Assembly: GCA_029866325.1 (NCBI GenBank)
Contig: JARWZO010000029.1
Location: 1-64,000 of the forward strand
DNA length: 64,000 bases
Reading direction: 5' to 3'
DNA from: Fluviicola sp.
GTDB taxonomy: Bacteria; Bacteroidota; Bacteroidia; Flavobacteriales_D; Crocinitomicaceae
Of this stretch, positions 1 to 7,066 are shown one piece after another. The translations under genes and the position numbers were made by a program. Under the pieces are notes generated by a model, which searched no databases, had not been told where the DNA came from, and saw nothing but the letters and a program-made list of their open reading frames with translations. Numbering within the stretch: the stretch's first letter is position 1; each line of letters begins with the position of its first letter.

Positions 1-137
1 GCTGTCCGAAAACGGACTGTCCAAAAAAGTAGTTACTTTTATTCATGTGATTTTGTTCGCAAAACTAAAATTACACGAAAGCGGGAAATCCTTTAGAGGA
101 AATCCCGCTTTTTGCAAAAAGTTTTATCGGACACTAG
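1..137. repeat. possible mobile-element end or MITE-like remnant
   Basis: The segment opens with a small hairpin (GTCCG, AAAA, CGGAC at 4-17) and ends near 127-136 with ATCGGACAC, so the two ends read roughly GTCCGAAAAC and GTCCGATAAAAC in opposite orientation. Such imperfect terminal inverted repeats are seen at ends of insertion sequences and MITEs. A rho-independent hairpin sits inside. No transposase is visible, and the left side is cut by the window edge, so this is a weak inference. Confidence 0.25.
78..114 (+). terminator. hairpin terminator
   Basis: The inverted arms AAGCGGGA and TCCCGCTT flank a short loop and are followed by a T run. It would end transcription entering from the left of the window; the partner gene is not visible. 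Confidence 0.5.
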
Positions 138-158
138 TGAAAATTAGATATAAAAAAA

Positions 159-359
159 ATGATTGAAATTAGGAATACAATTGCGCACACTGGACGATTT
201 AAAGTTTTGGGAGTAGAAGATGAAAATGCAGCAATGTTAAATTCTGCCATTTTGGGATTACAAATAATTATTCTTTCCAAGCTTGGTCATGAAGGTGATA
301 TTATCAGAAGATTTGCAGGTGTTGTAAATGCCCAAAGTATAAAGGATTTTCTTAACTAA
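159..359 (+). pseudogene. HEPN-like fragment (66 aa remnant)
   Basis: This short frame encodes 66 residues. Near the start it carries IRNTIAHTGRF, which contains the R-x4-H signature (RNTIAH) typical of HEPN ribonuclease and antiphage proteins. The R-x4-H motif normally lies in the C-terminal half of a domain of 100 residues or more, so this looks like the tail of a larger gene. The frame is closed by a stop codon at 138-140, just upstream, inside a possible mobile-element end. It could be a truncated defence gene or a chance short ORF; it is called a remnant on the motif and the truncation alone. Confidence 0.4.
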
Positions 360-500
360 ACTGTACCTAACACTTTTTATGTTTTTATTACTGATTTCCA
401 GCAGATTCAACTCAACATTCATGAATAAACGCTACCTTATAGAAGAATGCTTGTCCAACTTTGAGCTCAAAGGAGCATAGCACAGGAATCTTACAACCAA

Positions 501-974
501 ATGCAACTAGTCAGACCTGACATGCTTCCATTCATTTCAGTATTTATAATGCTGTTTTTAACCATCATTGGGATAATCGGTCTAATGGTTTTGTACAGCG
601 GAATCAAATCCTTGCGCCAAAATAAGAGAACCGCAAGCACAATTGGTAAAATCGTGTTCGGTTGTTTAAGTATTGGTTTTGTGCTCTACAATTGGATTGG
701 CTATCATTTGATTTATTCTGAAAATGAACAATTGATTATCGGAAAATTCAAAAGCAACACAACTTCTGATGTGCTGAAAGTTAACCCTGATAACACCTGG
801 GAATTAAAATATTCCGAATTATCATGTAAACGCGGAACATGGGAATATGTCATGTCGGAAGATTGGTGTTATTGGAACATTGTATCAGAAAATAGGAGGT
901 GTCATATTCAAACAGGTTCGCCAAATACAATCGTCTTTAAAAATCATCAGTTAACATTCGAACGAATAAAGTAG
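501..974 (+). CDS. hypothetical membrane protein, 157 aa
   Basis: The protein has two predicted membrane segments, roughly residues 10-34 (rich in Ile, Leu and Phe) and 50-70, joined by a basic cytoplasmic loop (SLRQNKRTAS). A soluble C-terminal domain of about 85 residues follows, with several Trp and three Cys residues. That part looks like a small beta-rich domain (DNTWELKYSELSCKRGTWEY), similar in style to lipocalin-like domains in many Bacteroidota proteins, but no family is recognised. It stands alone between a HEPN-like remnant and a toxin-antitoxin pair. The 140 bp before it show nothing else. Confidence 0.65.
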   Translation: MQLVRPDMLPFISVFIMLFLTIIGIIGLMVLYSGIKSLRQNKRTASTIGKIVFGCLSIGFVLYNWIGYHLIYSENEQLIIGKFKSNTTSDVLKVNPDNTWELKYSELSCKRGTWEYVMSEDWCYWNIVSENRRCHIQTGSPNTIVFKNHQLTFERIK

Positions 975-1053
975 TAGCGACATCTATTCTTCAAAACGCC
1001 GATGTCACTTTCCAAAAAATCAATAAAAACCAAAATAACACGTAATAATTTTT

Positions 1054-1061
1054 TATATTTG
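1054..1061 (+). promoter_or_regulatory. -7 promoter box TATATTTG
   Basis: It matches the Bacteroidota consensus TAnnTTTG, 18 nt before the antitoxin start at 1080. Confidence 0.5.
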
Positions 1062-1079
1062 TACGTAATCAAATATATC

Positions 1080-1319
1080 ATGAACACGAAACTTACATTA
1101 AATCTTGACAAAGGAGTCATCGAGCAAGCCAAAAGTTATGCAAAGGACAATCATGTTAGCCTTTCCAAACTCATAGAAAACTATCTTGATTCATTGACAC
1201 GGAAAACAAAACAGAAGTCTTCTGTTAGTTCGTTGGTTGAAAGTTTAACCGGAATCATTCCTAATGATTACGATGAAAAGAAAGATTACCGGGATTACAT
1301 CACTAAAAAGTATTCCTAA
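1080..1319 (+). CDS. antitoxin of a type II VapBC-like pair, 79 aa
   Basis: The protein starts MNTKLTLNLDKGVIEQAK and continues with a helical stretch (VSLSKLIENYLDSLTRK). This is the ribbon-helix-helix-like layout of the DUF6364 antitoxins common in Bacteroidota. Antitoxins of this kind bind their own operator through the N-terminal strand and block the toxin with the C-terminal tail (family knowledge). The start at 1080 is preferred over an ATG at 1002, because a -7 promoter box at 1054-1061 lies between them and the family begins at this methionine. It overlaps the toxin gene by one base (TAATG), which implies translational coupling. Confidence 0.8.
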   Translation: MNTKLTLNLDKGVIEQAKSYAKDNHVSLSKLIENYLDSLTRKTKQKSSVSSLVESLTGIIPNDYDEKKDYRDYITKKYS

Positions 1320-1726
1320 TGGAGAACGTTTTTGTCGATACAAATATCATTATTGATCTTTTAGCTAAGCGCGAACCTTTTTTCAAAGAAGCTCAGGATT
1401 TATTTACCTTGAGCGATAAAAATGAAATTCAACTGTATATTTCTTCGCTTTCGTTTGCAAATGCCTACTACTCCATCGTAAAACATCATAAAGAAGTAGA
1501 TGCAAGGAAATACATGGCAAAATTCAAAGTTCTTGTGACTGTTCTTCCGCTCGAGGACAAAGCTATTGAATTGGCATTAGCATCTGAATTTGAAGATTTT
1601 GAAGATGGTCTACAATATTTTGTTGCAATGAACAATGAGGCAGATATTATCATCACACGAAACAAAAAGGATTTCAAGAGTTCAAAAATCCCGGTTTTAA
1701 CTGCAGGAGAATATCTAAAAAAATAA
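1319..1726 (+). CDS. PIN-domain toxin (VapC-like), 135 aa
   Basis: This is a single PIN domain, a metal-dependent ribonuclease fold. The first acidic residue is in FVDTNIIIDLL (Asp7). Further conserved acids lie in the FEDGLQYFVA and ITRNKKDF segments, the usual PIN order. The length is typical for VapC. The start codon shares a base with the antitoxin stop, so the two are co-translated. VapC toxins usually cut tRNA or rRNA; the target here cannot be read from sequence. The pair lies in an accessory stretch beside a HEPN remnant, consistent with horizontal gain. Confidence 0.85.
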   Translation: MENVFVDTNIIIDLLAKREPFFKEAQDLFTLSDKNEIQLYISSLSFANAYYSIVKHHKEVDARKYMAKFKVLVTVLPLEDKAIELALASEFEDFEDGLQYFVAMNNEADIIITRNKKDFKSSKIPVLTAGEYLKK

Positions 1727-1742
1727 AGAATAATATTCCCCC

Positions 1743-1750
1743 TATTTTTA
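1743..1750 (+). promoter_or_regulatory. -7-like box TATTTTTA, 4 nt before miaA
   Basis: It differs from TAnnTTTG only at the last base. The spacer CCCC leads directly into the ATG, so the transcript may be leaderless. Confidence 0.4.
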
Positions 1751-1754
1751 CCCC

Positions 1755-2654
1755 ATGCAACAACTCATTGTGATTGAAGGCGCTACTGCCAGCGGTAAAA
1801 CAGCTCTTGGAGTAGCGTTGGCGCAGCACTTGAATACGGTGGTCATTTCAGCCGATTCGCGCCAGTTTTACAGGGAAATTGCTATTGGAACCGCCAAACC
1901 GACAGTTGAAGAGATGCAGGGCGTTCCGCATTATTTTGTCGACTCCCACTCCATTCACGAACCGGTTTCTGCGGCGCAATTTGCGCAGGAAGCCATGGAA
2001 TTGCTGCAAACAACCTTAAAAGAGTATCAACACATCATTGTTGTGGGCGGCTCGGGTTTGTTCATCGATGCGCTGTGTATTGGGCTTGATCCTATTCCTA
2101 CCGATCCGGAGATGCAACAACAATTGCGCGCTGAATTGGAACAACAAGGGCTGGCTCCACTCCTGTCCGAGTTACAAACAACCGATCCTGATTATTACAA
2201 CGAAGTGGATCGCGATAATTCCGTGCGGATTTTACGCGCCTTAGAAGTAATTCGCTCTACCGGAAAACCCTTTTCTGAATGGCGACAAAATAAACCTGCT
2301 CCGAGGCCTTTTTCCACAATGCGGTTTGTGATTGAGCATCCGCGTGAACAACTGTACAATCGCATCAATCAACGCGTTGATAACATGCTTGCCGCCGGTT
2401 TATTGGACGAAGTGAAAGCCGTTTATTCGTTCAAAGACTTGGCTTCGCTACAAACCGTAGGTTACAATGAACTATTTGCCTACCTTGACGGTACCGCAGA
2501 CTGGAAAACAAGCATTGACAAAATCAAACAACACACGCGCAATTATGCCAAACGACAGCTTACCTGGTTCAAACGTCACCCCGAAGCAGTTTGGATTCCG
2601 TATAACGAGCCGAAAATCATGCTGCGTGAGATACTGCAATTGATTGATAATTAG
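1755..2654 (+). CDS. miaA: tRNA dimethylallyltransferase
   Basis: MiaA transfers a dimethylallyl group to A37 of tRNAs that read codons starting with U. The N-terminal P-loop is GATASGKTAL (about residues 9-18). It is followed by SADSRQFY with the conserved catalytic Asp, GTAKPT, and the DSVRILRALEV segment that contributes to tRNA binding. At 299 residues the length is normal for the family. A promoter-like box ends 4 nt before the ATG, suggesting a transcript with almost no leader. The next gene starts 53 bp downstream on the same strand. Confidence 0.97.
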   Translation: MQQLIVIEGATASGKTALGVALAQHLNTVVISADSRQFYREIAIGTAKPTVEEMQGVPHYFVDSHSIHEPVSAAQFAQEAMELLQTTLKEYQHIIVVGGSGLFIDALCIGLDPIPTDPEMQQQLRAELEQQGLAPLLSELQTTDPDYYNEVDRDNSVRILRALEVIRSTGKPFSEWRQNKPAPRPFSTMRFVIEHPREQLYNRINQRVDNMLAAGLLDEVKAVYSFKDLASLQTVGYNELFAYLDGTADWKTSIDKIKQHTRNYAKRQLTWFKRHPEAVWIPYNEPKIMLREILQLIDN

Positions 2655-2707
2655 CGCTGTGAAAACTTGGAACGATTCTTGAATTTCATCTGACAAATCC
2701 ACAAACC

Positions 2708-3349
2708 ATGGACATCCATTTTGAAAACGTAATGCCCCATCCGCTTGCCTCTATCGAACATAGTTCGGATAGCATTTGGGGAAGTAAAGTATCACTCAGA
2801 GCCGGTCACAAAATTCTGCTCAACGCATCCAGCGGAAAAGGAAAATCGACCTTTGCCATGACGGTTTTCGGTATCAGAACCGACTACGATGGCATTGTTC
2901 GCTACGACGACCGCGATATTCAATCGTTTTCGGTTGATGAATGGGTGCTTATCAGACAACGCAAGATCGCGACTGTTTTTCAGGATCTGCAGTTGTTTCA
3001 CAACTTATCGGTGGCCGAGAATTTATTGTTGAAGAATCAACTCACCGATTTCAAAACCGAACAGGAAATCAAGAACCTGCTGGCTGTTTTAGAGATCGAC
3101 CACAAATGGAACGACCGCTGCGGTTTACTTTCCATGGGACAACAACAACGTGTAGCCATTGTGCGCGCGCTTTGTCAACCGTTTCACTGGCTCATTATGG
3201 ACGAACCTTTTTCGCACCTCGATGAACGCAACAGTGTGCGCTGTCTGGAAATGATCGCTACCGAATGCGATGCCCAAAAAGCCGGATTCGTACTCACGTC
3301 ATTGGATGATGATGAGCGTTTTCCGTATGATTACGAACTTAAACTCTGA
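2708..3349 (+). CDS. ABC transporter ATP-binding protein, 213 aa
   Basis: This is an ATPase subunit that would energise the permease encoded 6 bp downstream. Visible motifs are a Walker A region ASSGKGKST (about residues 39-47), a Q-loop in VFQDLQLF, the signature LSMGQQQR, Walker B with catalytic Glu in LIMDEPF, and a D-loop SHLD. Two positions are unusual. The first Gly of the P-loop is Ala, and the switch His expected about 30 residues after Walker B appears replaced within LTSLDDDE. The protein resembles LolD/MacB-type ATPases but is slightly short. The substrate is unknown. Confidence 0.85.
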   Translation: MDIHFENVMPHPLASIEHSSDSIWGSKVSLRAGHKILLNASSGKGKSTFAMTVFGIRTDYDGIVRYDDRDIQSFSVDEWVLIRQRKIATVFQDLQLFHNLSVAENLLLKNQLTDFKTEQEIKNLLAVLEIDHKWNDRCGLLSMGQQQRVAIVRALCQPFHWLIMDEPFSHLDERNSVRCLEMIATECDAQKAGFVLTSLDDDERFPYDYELKL

Positions 3350-3355
3350 TACGCC

Positions 3356-4537
3356 ATGGTACGCAAATTGCTTTTTCGACACCAGGAAAAAACCCAATTG
3401 GTCATCGCTATTATCGGTGCGTTTTTGGGAATGACGTTCTTATTGACCTCCATTCATTACCTGATCAAAGTGAATGAATTCGGCGAAGGTGCAGAGATTC
3501 TTGGCCCTAACACGATTATCGTGCAGAAAAAAGTGTCTACTTCCAACACACTCAACATTGCCAAAACCGACTTCACCATGCGTGAATTGGAAAACCTGCG
3601 CAAAGAACCGTTTATCATCGATGTGCAGCCGGTAGAAACCAACAACTTCGATGTTTCCTTTGAAACAGCGGATAAACTGGTTCCCCGTTTCCGTTCGGAT
3701 GTGTTCATTCAAACCGTAGATCCTGATTTCCTCGACGTAAAATCGAGTAAATGGAAATGGAAAGAAGGCGATTCGATTGTTCCGATCATCATGCCTCGCG
3801 ACTTTTTGGTGATGCTCAACACCTTTATGAGCGCCAGTGGAATTCCACAAGTAAGCGACGAACTGGCGATGGATATCAAATTCAAATTCACCCTTTCCAA
3901 CGAAACCGAAAAAGAATGGGCGAATGTGCGCATCATCGGTTTCACGAATGAAGTTTCATCGATTTTGGTTCCACAGTCATTCATGAGCTGGGCCAATGAA
4001 AAATACGGAATCGACGACAATCAGCGCATTACGCAGGTCATGATTTCCGGAAAAGAAAGCGAATTTGGTTTGGTAGAAGAAATGCTCAAAACAAAGCACC
4101 TCGAATCGCGTAACGGACAAATGGTGATCGGTCGTTTGAAAAGTATGGTGGGAACCTTGATCCTAATCGTGCTCGGCATTTCGGTAATAGCGGTTTTCGT
4201 CTCTGGATTGGTATTGATTCAATACTTGCAACTCTTGTTGAGTAAAAACACTTATGAAGTGAGAACGCTCTTGCGATTGGGGTATTCACCGAAGTTATTG
4301 ACGCGTCATTTCTTCCTGTATTTCACCAAAGTATTCGGCATTGTGGCCTTGTTGAGCCTGACTTCCTTTGTGTTATTCAAATTCTGGCTCGACACCTTGT
4401 TTGAAGAAGGCGGATTGTACATCGGTACCACGTTTACGGTAACAAGCATTGCCTCACTGTTGGCGGCCTACGGAATCTTTGCATTCGTATCTTATCTCAA
4501 CGCCAAGAAAGGAATCTACCGATCCAATAATGGTTAA
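3356..4537 (+). CDS. FtsX-like ABC permease, 393 aa
   Basis: The layout is that of MacB/LolE/FtsX permeases: one N-terminal membrane helix (about residues 16-37), a periplasmic domain of some 220 residues, then three helices (about 263-290, 318-342 and 362-382). The protein ends shortly after the last helix. Permeases of this class do not form a channel but transmit force to periplasmic partners, for example in lipoprotein release or efflux (family knowledge). It follows the ATPase gene by 6 bp. No periplasmic partner gene is nearby, so the exported or released substrate cannot be named. Confidence 0.8.
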   Translation: MVRKLLFRHQEKTQLVIAIIGAFLGMTFLLTSIHYLIKVNEFGEGAEILGPNTIIVQKKVSTSNTLNIAKTDFTMRELENLRKEPFIIDVQPVETNNFDVSFETADKLVPRFRSDVFIQTVDPDFLDVKSSKWKWKEGDSIVPIIMPRDFLVMLNTFMSASGIPQVSDELAMDIKFKFTLSNETEKEWANVRIIGFTNEVSSILVPQSFMSWANEKYGIDDNQRITQVMISGKESEFGLVEEMLKTKHLESRNGQMVIGRLKSMVGTLILIVLGISVIAVFVSGLVLIQYLQLLLSKNTYEVRTLLRLGYSPKLLTRHFFLYFTKVFGIVALLSLTSFVLFKFWLDTLFEEGGLYIGTTFTVTSIASLLAAYGIFAFVSYLNAKKGIYRSNNG

Positions 4538-4562
4538 TATTCTGTTAAACCGGTGACTTTAT

Positions 4563-4570
4563 TACTTTTG
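4563..4570 (+). promoter_or_regulatory. -7 promoter box TACTTTTG
   Basis: It fits TAnnTTTG and lies 35 nt upstream of the ATG at 4606. Confidence 0.5.
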
Positions 4571-4605
4571 TAGACGTTATATTAGTTGTAACAAATAGCT
4601 ATTTT

Positions 4606-6123
4606 ATGAGACACTTATTATTGTTGTTATTTATTTGCACTGCTACGCTCGGTTTCGGTCAAAAAATGCGCTTCAAAGTTGCAGGATTGAAAGACACAAC
4701 CGTGTTCCTGACACGTTATTACGGAAAGGGATTGTACTATGCCGATACGGCTGAGTCAAAGTCGGGAGTCATCGAATTCGATACCAAAAATTTGAAACCG
4801 GGTATGTTTGCTTTGTACATGCCTGGGCAAAAATACTTCGAGTTCATTGTGAATAACAACGAAGAAATCAGCATTGAAACCGCCGACACCAACCTGATTG
4901 GTCAGATGAAGGTGAAAAAATCGGAAGAAAACAAAGTATTTGTGTCGTATGTGCAGTTTCTTCAGACACAGCGATTAAAAGCTACGGCTCTAAAGACAAA
5001 ACAAGAAAGTCTGAAAAAAGAAGATCCGCAATACGATTTGATCACCAAACAACTGGAAGTTATTTCGAAAGGAGTTGGCGCTTATCAGGATAGTATAATT
5101 AAACTACACAACCAGAAATTGGTGAGTAAAATCATCAAAATGTCGGTTGAAGTCAAAATTCCGGACGCTCCGAAAAACGAAAAAGGCGAAGTGATTGACC
5201 ACATGTGGCAGTTGAATTATTACCGCAAGCATTTTTGGGACAACATCGACCTGAATGATGATCGTTTGGTCAACACCCCTGTTTTTCACCAAAAAGTGGA
5301 GCTATTCTATGGCAAAACCATGATTGTACCGCATCCTGATTCGATTCTGGCTGTTGCCTTTCCGTACATCGACGGATTGAAAAAAGGAACCGAGGTCTTT
5401 AAATACCACGTAGATTACCTGACCAACTGGGCAGCGAAATCAAACCAAATGGGGATCGATAAAGTTTATGTGCTGATGGTTGACCGTTATTACTGCGCAC
5501 GCGATGAGAACGGTAAATCGCCGGCTTTCTGGATGACAGAAGAGAAACTGACCAGCGCATGCGAAGACATTCCTGTAAAAAGAAGAATTCTTCAAGGAAT
5601 GGTTCCACCGAATGTGATTTTGCCGGATACGAACAATGTTTGGCGTGATTTCATGAGTTTAAAATCGGAATACACCATTTTGTATTTCTGGGATCCGGAA
5701 TGCGGACACTGTAAAAAAGTGACCCCGAAATTGCAAAAGTTGTATGCTGAAAAATTGAAAGCCCGCAATGTCGAAGTATTCTCCGTAGGAAAAGCTACCG
5801 GCGACGATTACGAAAAATGGAAGAAATTTATCAAGGACAACGGATTGTCATTCATAAACGTGGCATTGACGCAAAAACTGTACGAAGCCGCCTTGGAAGA
5901 CGCCCGCCAGTTTGTACCGAAATACACCAATATCGAATCGTTGAATTATTCCACAACCTACGATTTGTATGCCACACCGCGCATCATTGTGTTGGATAAA
6001 GACAAAAAAATCATCGCCAAACAATTGACCATTTCCCAATTGGAAGACATGTTGGATCGTTTACAGGAAATCAAAGACCCTGTGAAATTGTTCCCACCCG
6101 ATCCGGAAGAAGAGGCACATTGA
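4606..6123 (+). CDS. secreted thioredoxin-fold protein, 505 aa
   Basis: A signal peptide (MRHLLLLLFICTATLGFGQ) precedes an N-terminal beta domain like DUF4369 found in Bacteroidota TlpA-type proteins, a helical middle (about residues 100-330, DUF5106-like), and a C-terminal thioredoxin domain. The redox motif is CGHC at residues 366-369 in the context WDPECGHCKK. Family members are periplasmic thiol-disulfide reductases linked to envelope maintenance; the substrate is unknown. The gene has its own promoter box and a hairpin terminator, so it is probably monocistronic. Confidence 0.85.
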   Translation: MRHLLLLLFICTATLGFGQKMRFKVAGLKDTTVFLTRYYGKGLYYADTAESKSGVIEFDTKNLKPGMFALYMPGQKYFEFIVNNNEEISIETADTNLIGQMKVKKSEENKVFVSYVQFLQTQRLKATALKTKQESLKKEDPQYDLITKQLEVISKGVGAYQDSIIKLHNQKLVSKIIKMSVEVKIPDAPKNEKGEVIDHMWQLNYYRKHFWDNIDLNDDRLVNTPVFHQKVELFYGKTMIVPHPDSILAVAFPYIDGLKKGTEVFKYHVDYLTNWAAKSNQMGIDKVYVLMVDRYYCARDENGKSPAFWMTEEKLTSACEDIPVKRRILQGMVPPNVILPDTNNVWRDFMSLKSEYTILYFWDPECGHCKKVTPKLQKLYAEKLKARNVEVFSVGKATGDDYEKWKKFIKDNGLSFINVALTQKLYEAALEDARQFVPKYTNIESLNYSTTYDLYATPRIIVLDKDKKIIAKQLTISQLEDMLDRLQEIKDPVKLFPPDPEEEAH

Positions 6124-6142
6124 TAGAAATTAATTGAAATTG

Positions 6143-6178
6143 AAATCCCGCCCGCCTAAGGCGGATGGGATTTTTTTT
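6143..6178 (+). terminator. hairpin terminator after the thioredoxin-fold gene
   Basis: The outer stem AAATCCC/GGGATTT and inner stem CCGCC/GGCGG are followed by eight T. Confidence 0.7.
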
Positions 6179-6181
6179 GGG

Positions 6182-6201
6182 GTGGGACGCAACCCGCGCC
6201 T
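6182..6201. repeat. REP-like GC-rich element
   Basis: Read on the minus strand it is TAGGCGCGGGTTGCGTCCCAC, a degenerate copy of the hairpins that flank the adjacent RAYT gene. Confidence 0.45.
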
Positions 6202-6269
6202 ATTCATTCATGCATGCATGAATGCAACGATATTATATTTCTGTGTTTTGCGTAGGCACGCAAAACATT

Positions 6270-6295
6270 GGCGCGGGATGCGTCCCGCGCCTACG
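6270..6295 (-). repeat. REP hairpin abutting the RAYT stop codon
   Basis: The palindrome GGCGCGGGA-TGCG-TCCCGCGCC is perfect over 9 bp per arm. On the minus strand it is preceded by GTAG, the tetranucleotide that precedes the foot of REP palindromes recognised by RAYT transposases. It overlaps the end of the transposase gene. Confidence 0.7.
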
Positions 6296-6803
6296 GCAAC
6301 CGTGGTTTCCAATTTTTCACATTATCCCGAATGTATTTTTCAACATTGCCATATTCTGTTTCATCGCGAATGATTCGATCATAATAACGCGATTGCCATT
6401 CAAATGGTATATTATTGATTCGGGCATAGGTTGTAACCGCTGCCTTAAATCCCCGAATGATTGAACCGACATTCTGTGATTGAACACCCATGGAATTGGA
6501 TGAAAATTGTTCATTAAACTGATTTCCGCCTATTGTGATAATCGCATGAAAATGATCTGGCATAACAATGAATTCACCCAATTCAATATTTGTGTCCGGT
6601 CGCAGAATGATTGATTTTTTCCATTCATTTTCAGCATGAATTCCCAAGGGGGATAATTCCATAATTGAATCGGTGATTTTCCCGAAAACAGGCAATCTTC
6701 CCTTCACGCAAATGGTAATAAAATAATGGTTTGGGCTGCCATAATCGTAGCCGATTAATCGATTGGTTCCATTTCGGAATATGCCCATAAATTTATTTGA
6801 CAT
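6291..6803 (-). CDS. REP-associated tyrosine transposase (RAYT, Y1/IS200-like), 170 aa
   Basis: This is a single-domain Y1 transposase of the IS200/IS605 superfamily, which nicks single-stranded DNA through a tyrosine. The metal-binding HUH motif is HFH at residues 84-86 (context MPDHFHAII). The catalytic Tyr is probably in the C-terminal helix around YGNVEKYI. The N-terminal strand YFITICVKGR and the late RYYDRIIR are typical of the group. RAYTs are usually domesticated single-copy genes that mobilise REP sequences. Here REP-type hairpins lie on both sides, one touching the stop codon, so gene and substrates sit together. It appears intact. Confidence 0.9.
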   Translation of the reverse strand: MSNKFMGIFRNGTNRLIGYDYGSPNHYFITICVKGRLPVFGKITDSIMELSPLGIHAENEWKKSIILRPDTNIELGEFIVMPDHFHAIITIGGNQFNEQFSSNSMGVQSQNVGSIIRGFKAAVTTYARINNIPFEWQSRYYDRIIRDETEYGNVEKYIRDNVKNWKPRLP

Positions 6804-6893
6804 AGATTCAAGATACGGATTTCAGGAAAAATTTCCAAATAACACGTTGCATTTCCGTGGTGTTTACCAATTATTTATTCCAAAATTGCACGT

Positions 6894-6931
6894 TGGCGCG
6901 GGACGCACTTGTCCGCCTAAGGCGTGGTCCC
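6894..6931. repeat. REP-like hairpin upstream of RAYT
   Basis: The arms GGCGCGGGAC and GTCCCGCGCC enclose a second small palindrome (CGCCTAAGGCG). The sequence resembles the copy at the 3' end of the transposase gene. Confidence 0.65.
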
Positions 6932-6976
6932 GCGCCCGTATGAATGGAATGAATATAAACGAAGTCAATAAAAAAA

Positions 6977-6997
6977 GGCGCGAAATGTATCCGCGCC
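6977..6997. repeat. short REP-like hairpin and ATGA-rich tract
   Basis: The arms GGCGCG/CGCGCC enclose a 9-nt loop. It is followed to about 7032 by a low-complexity tract of repeated ATGAATGA/ATGAAT units. The stretch 6804-7066 has no gene. Confidence 0.45.
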
Positions 6998-7066
6998 CAT
7001 GAATGAATGAAATGAATGAATAAAATGAATGGAGGAAACAAATGCAATAAATAATGTGGAGGAAAT

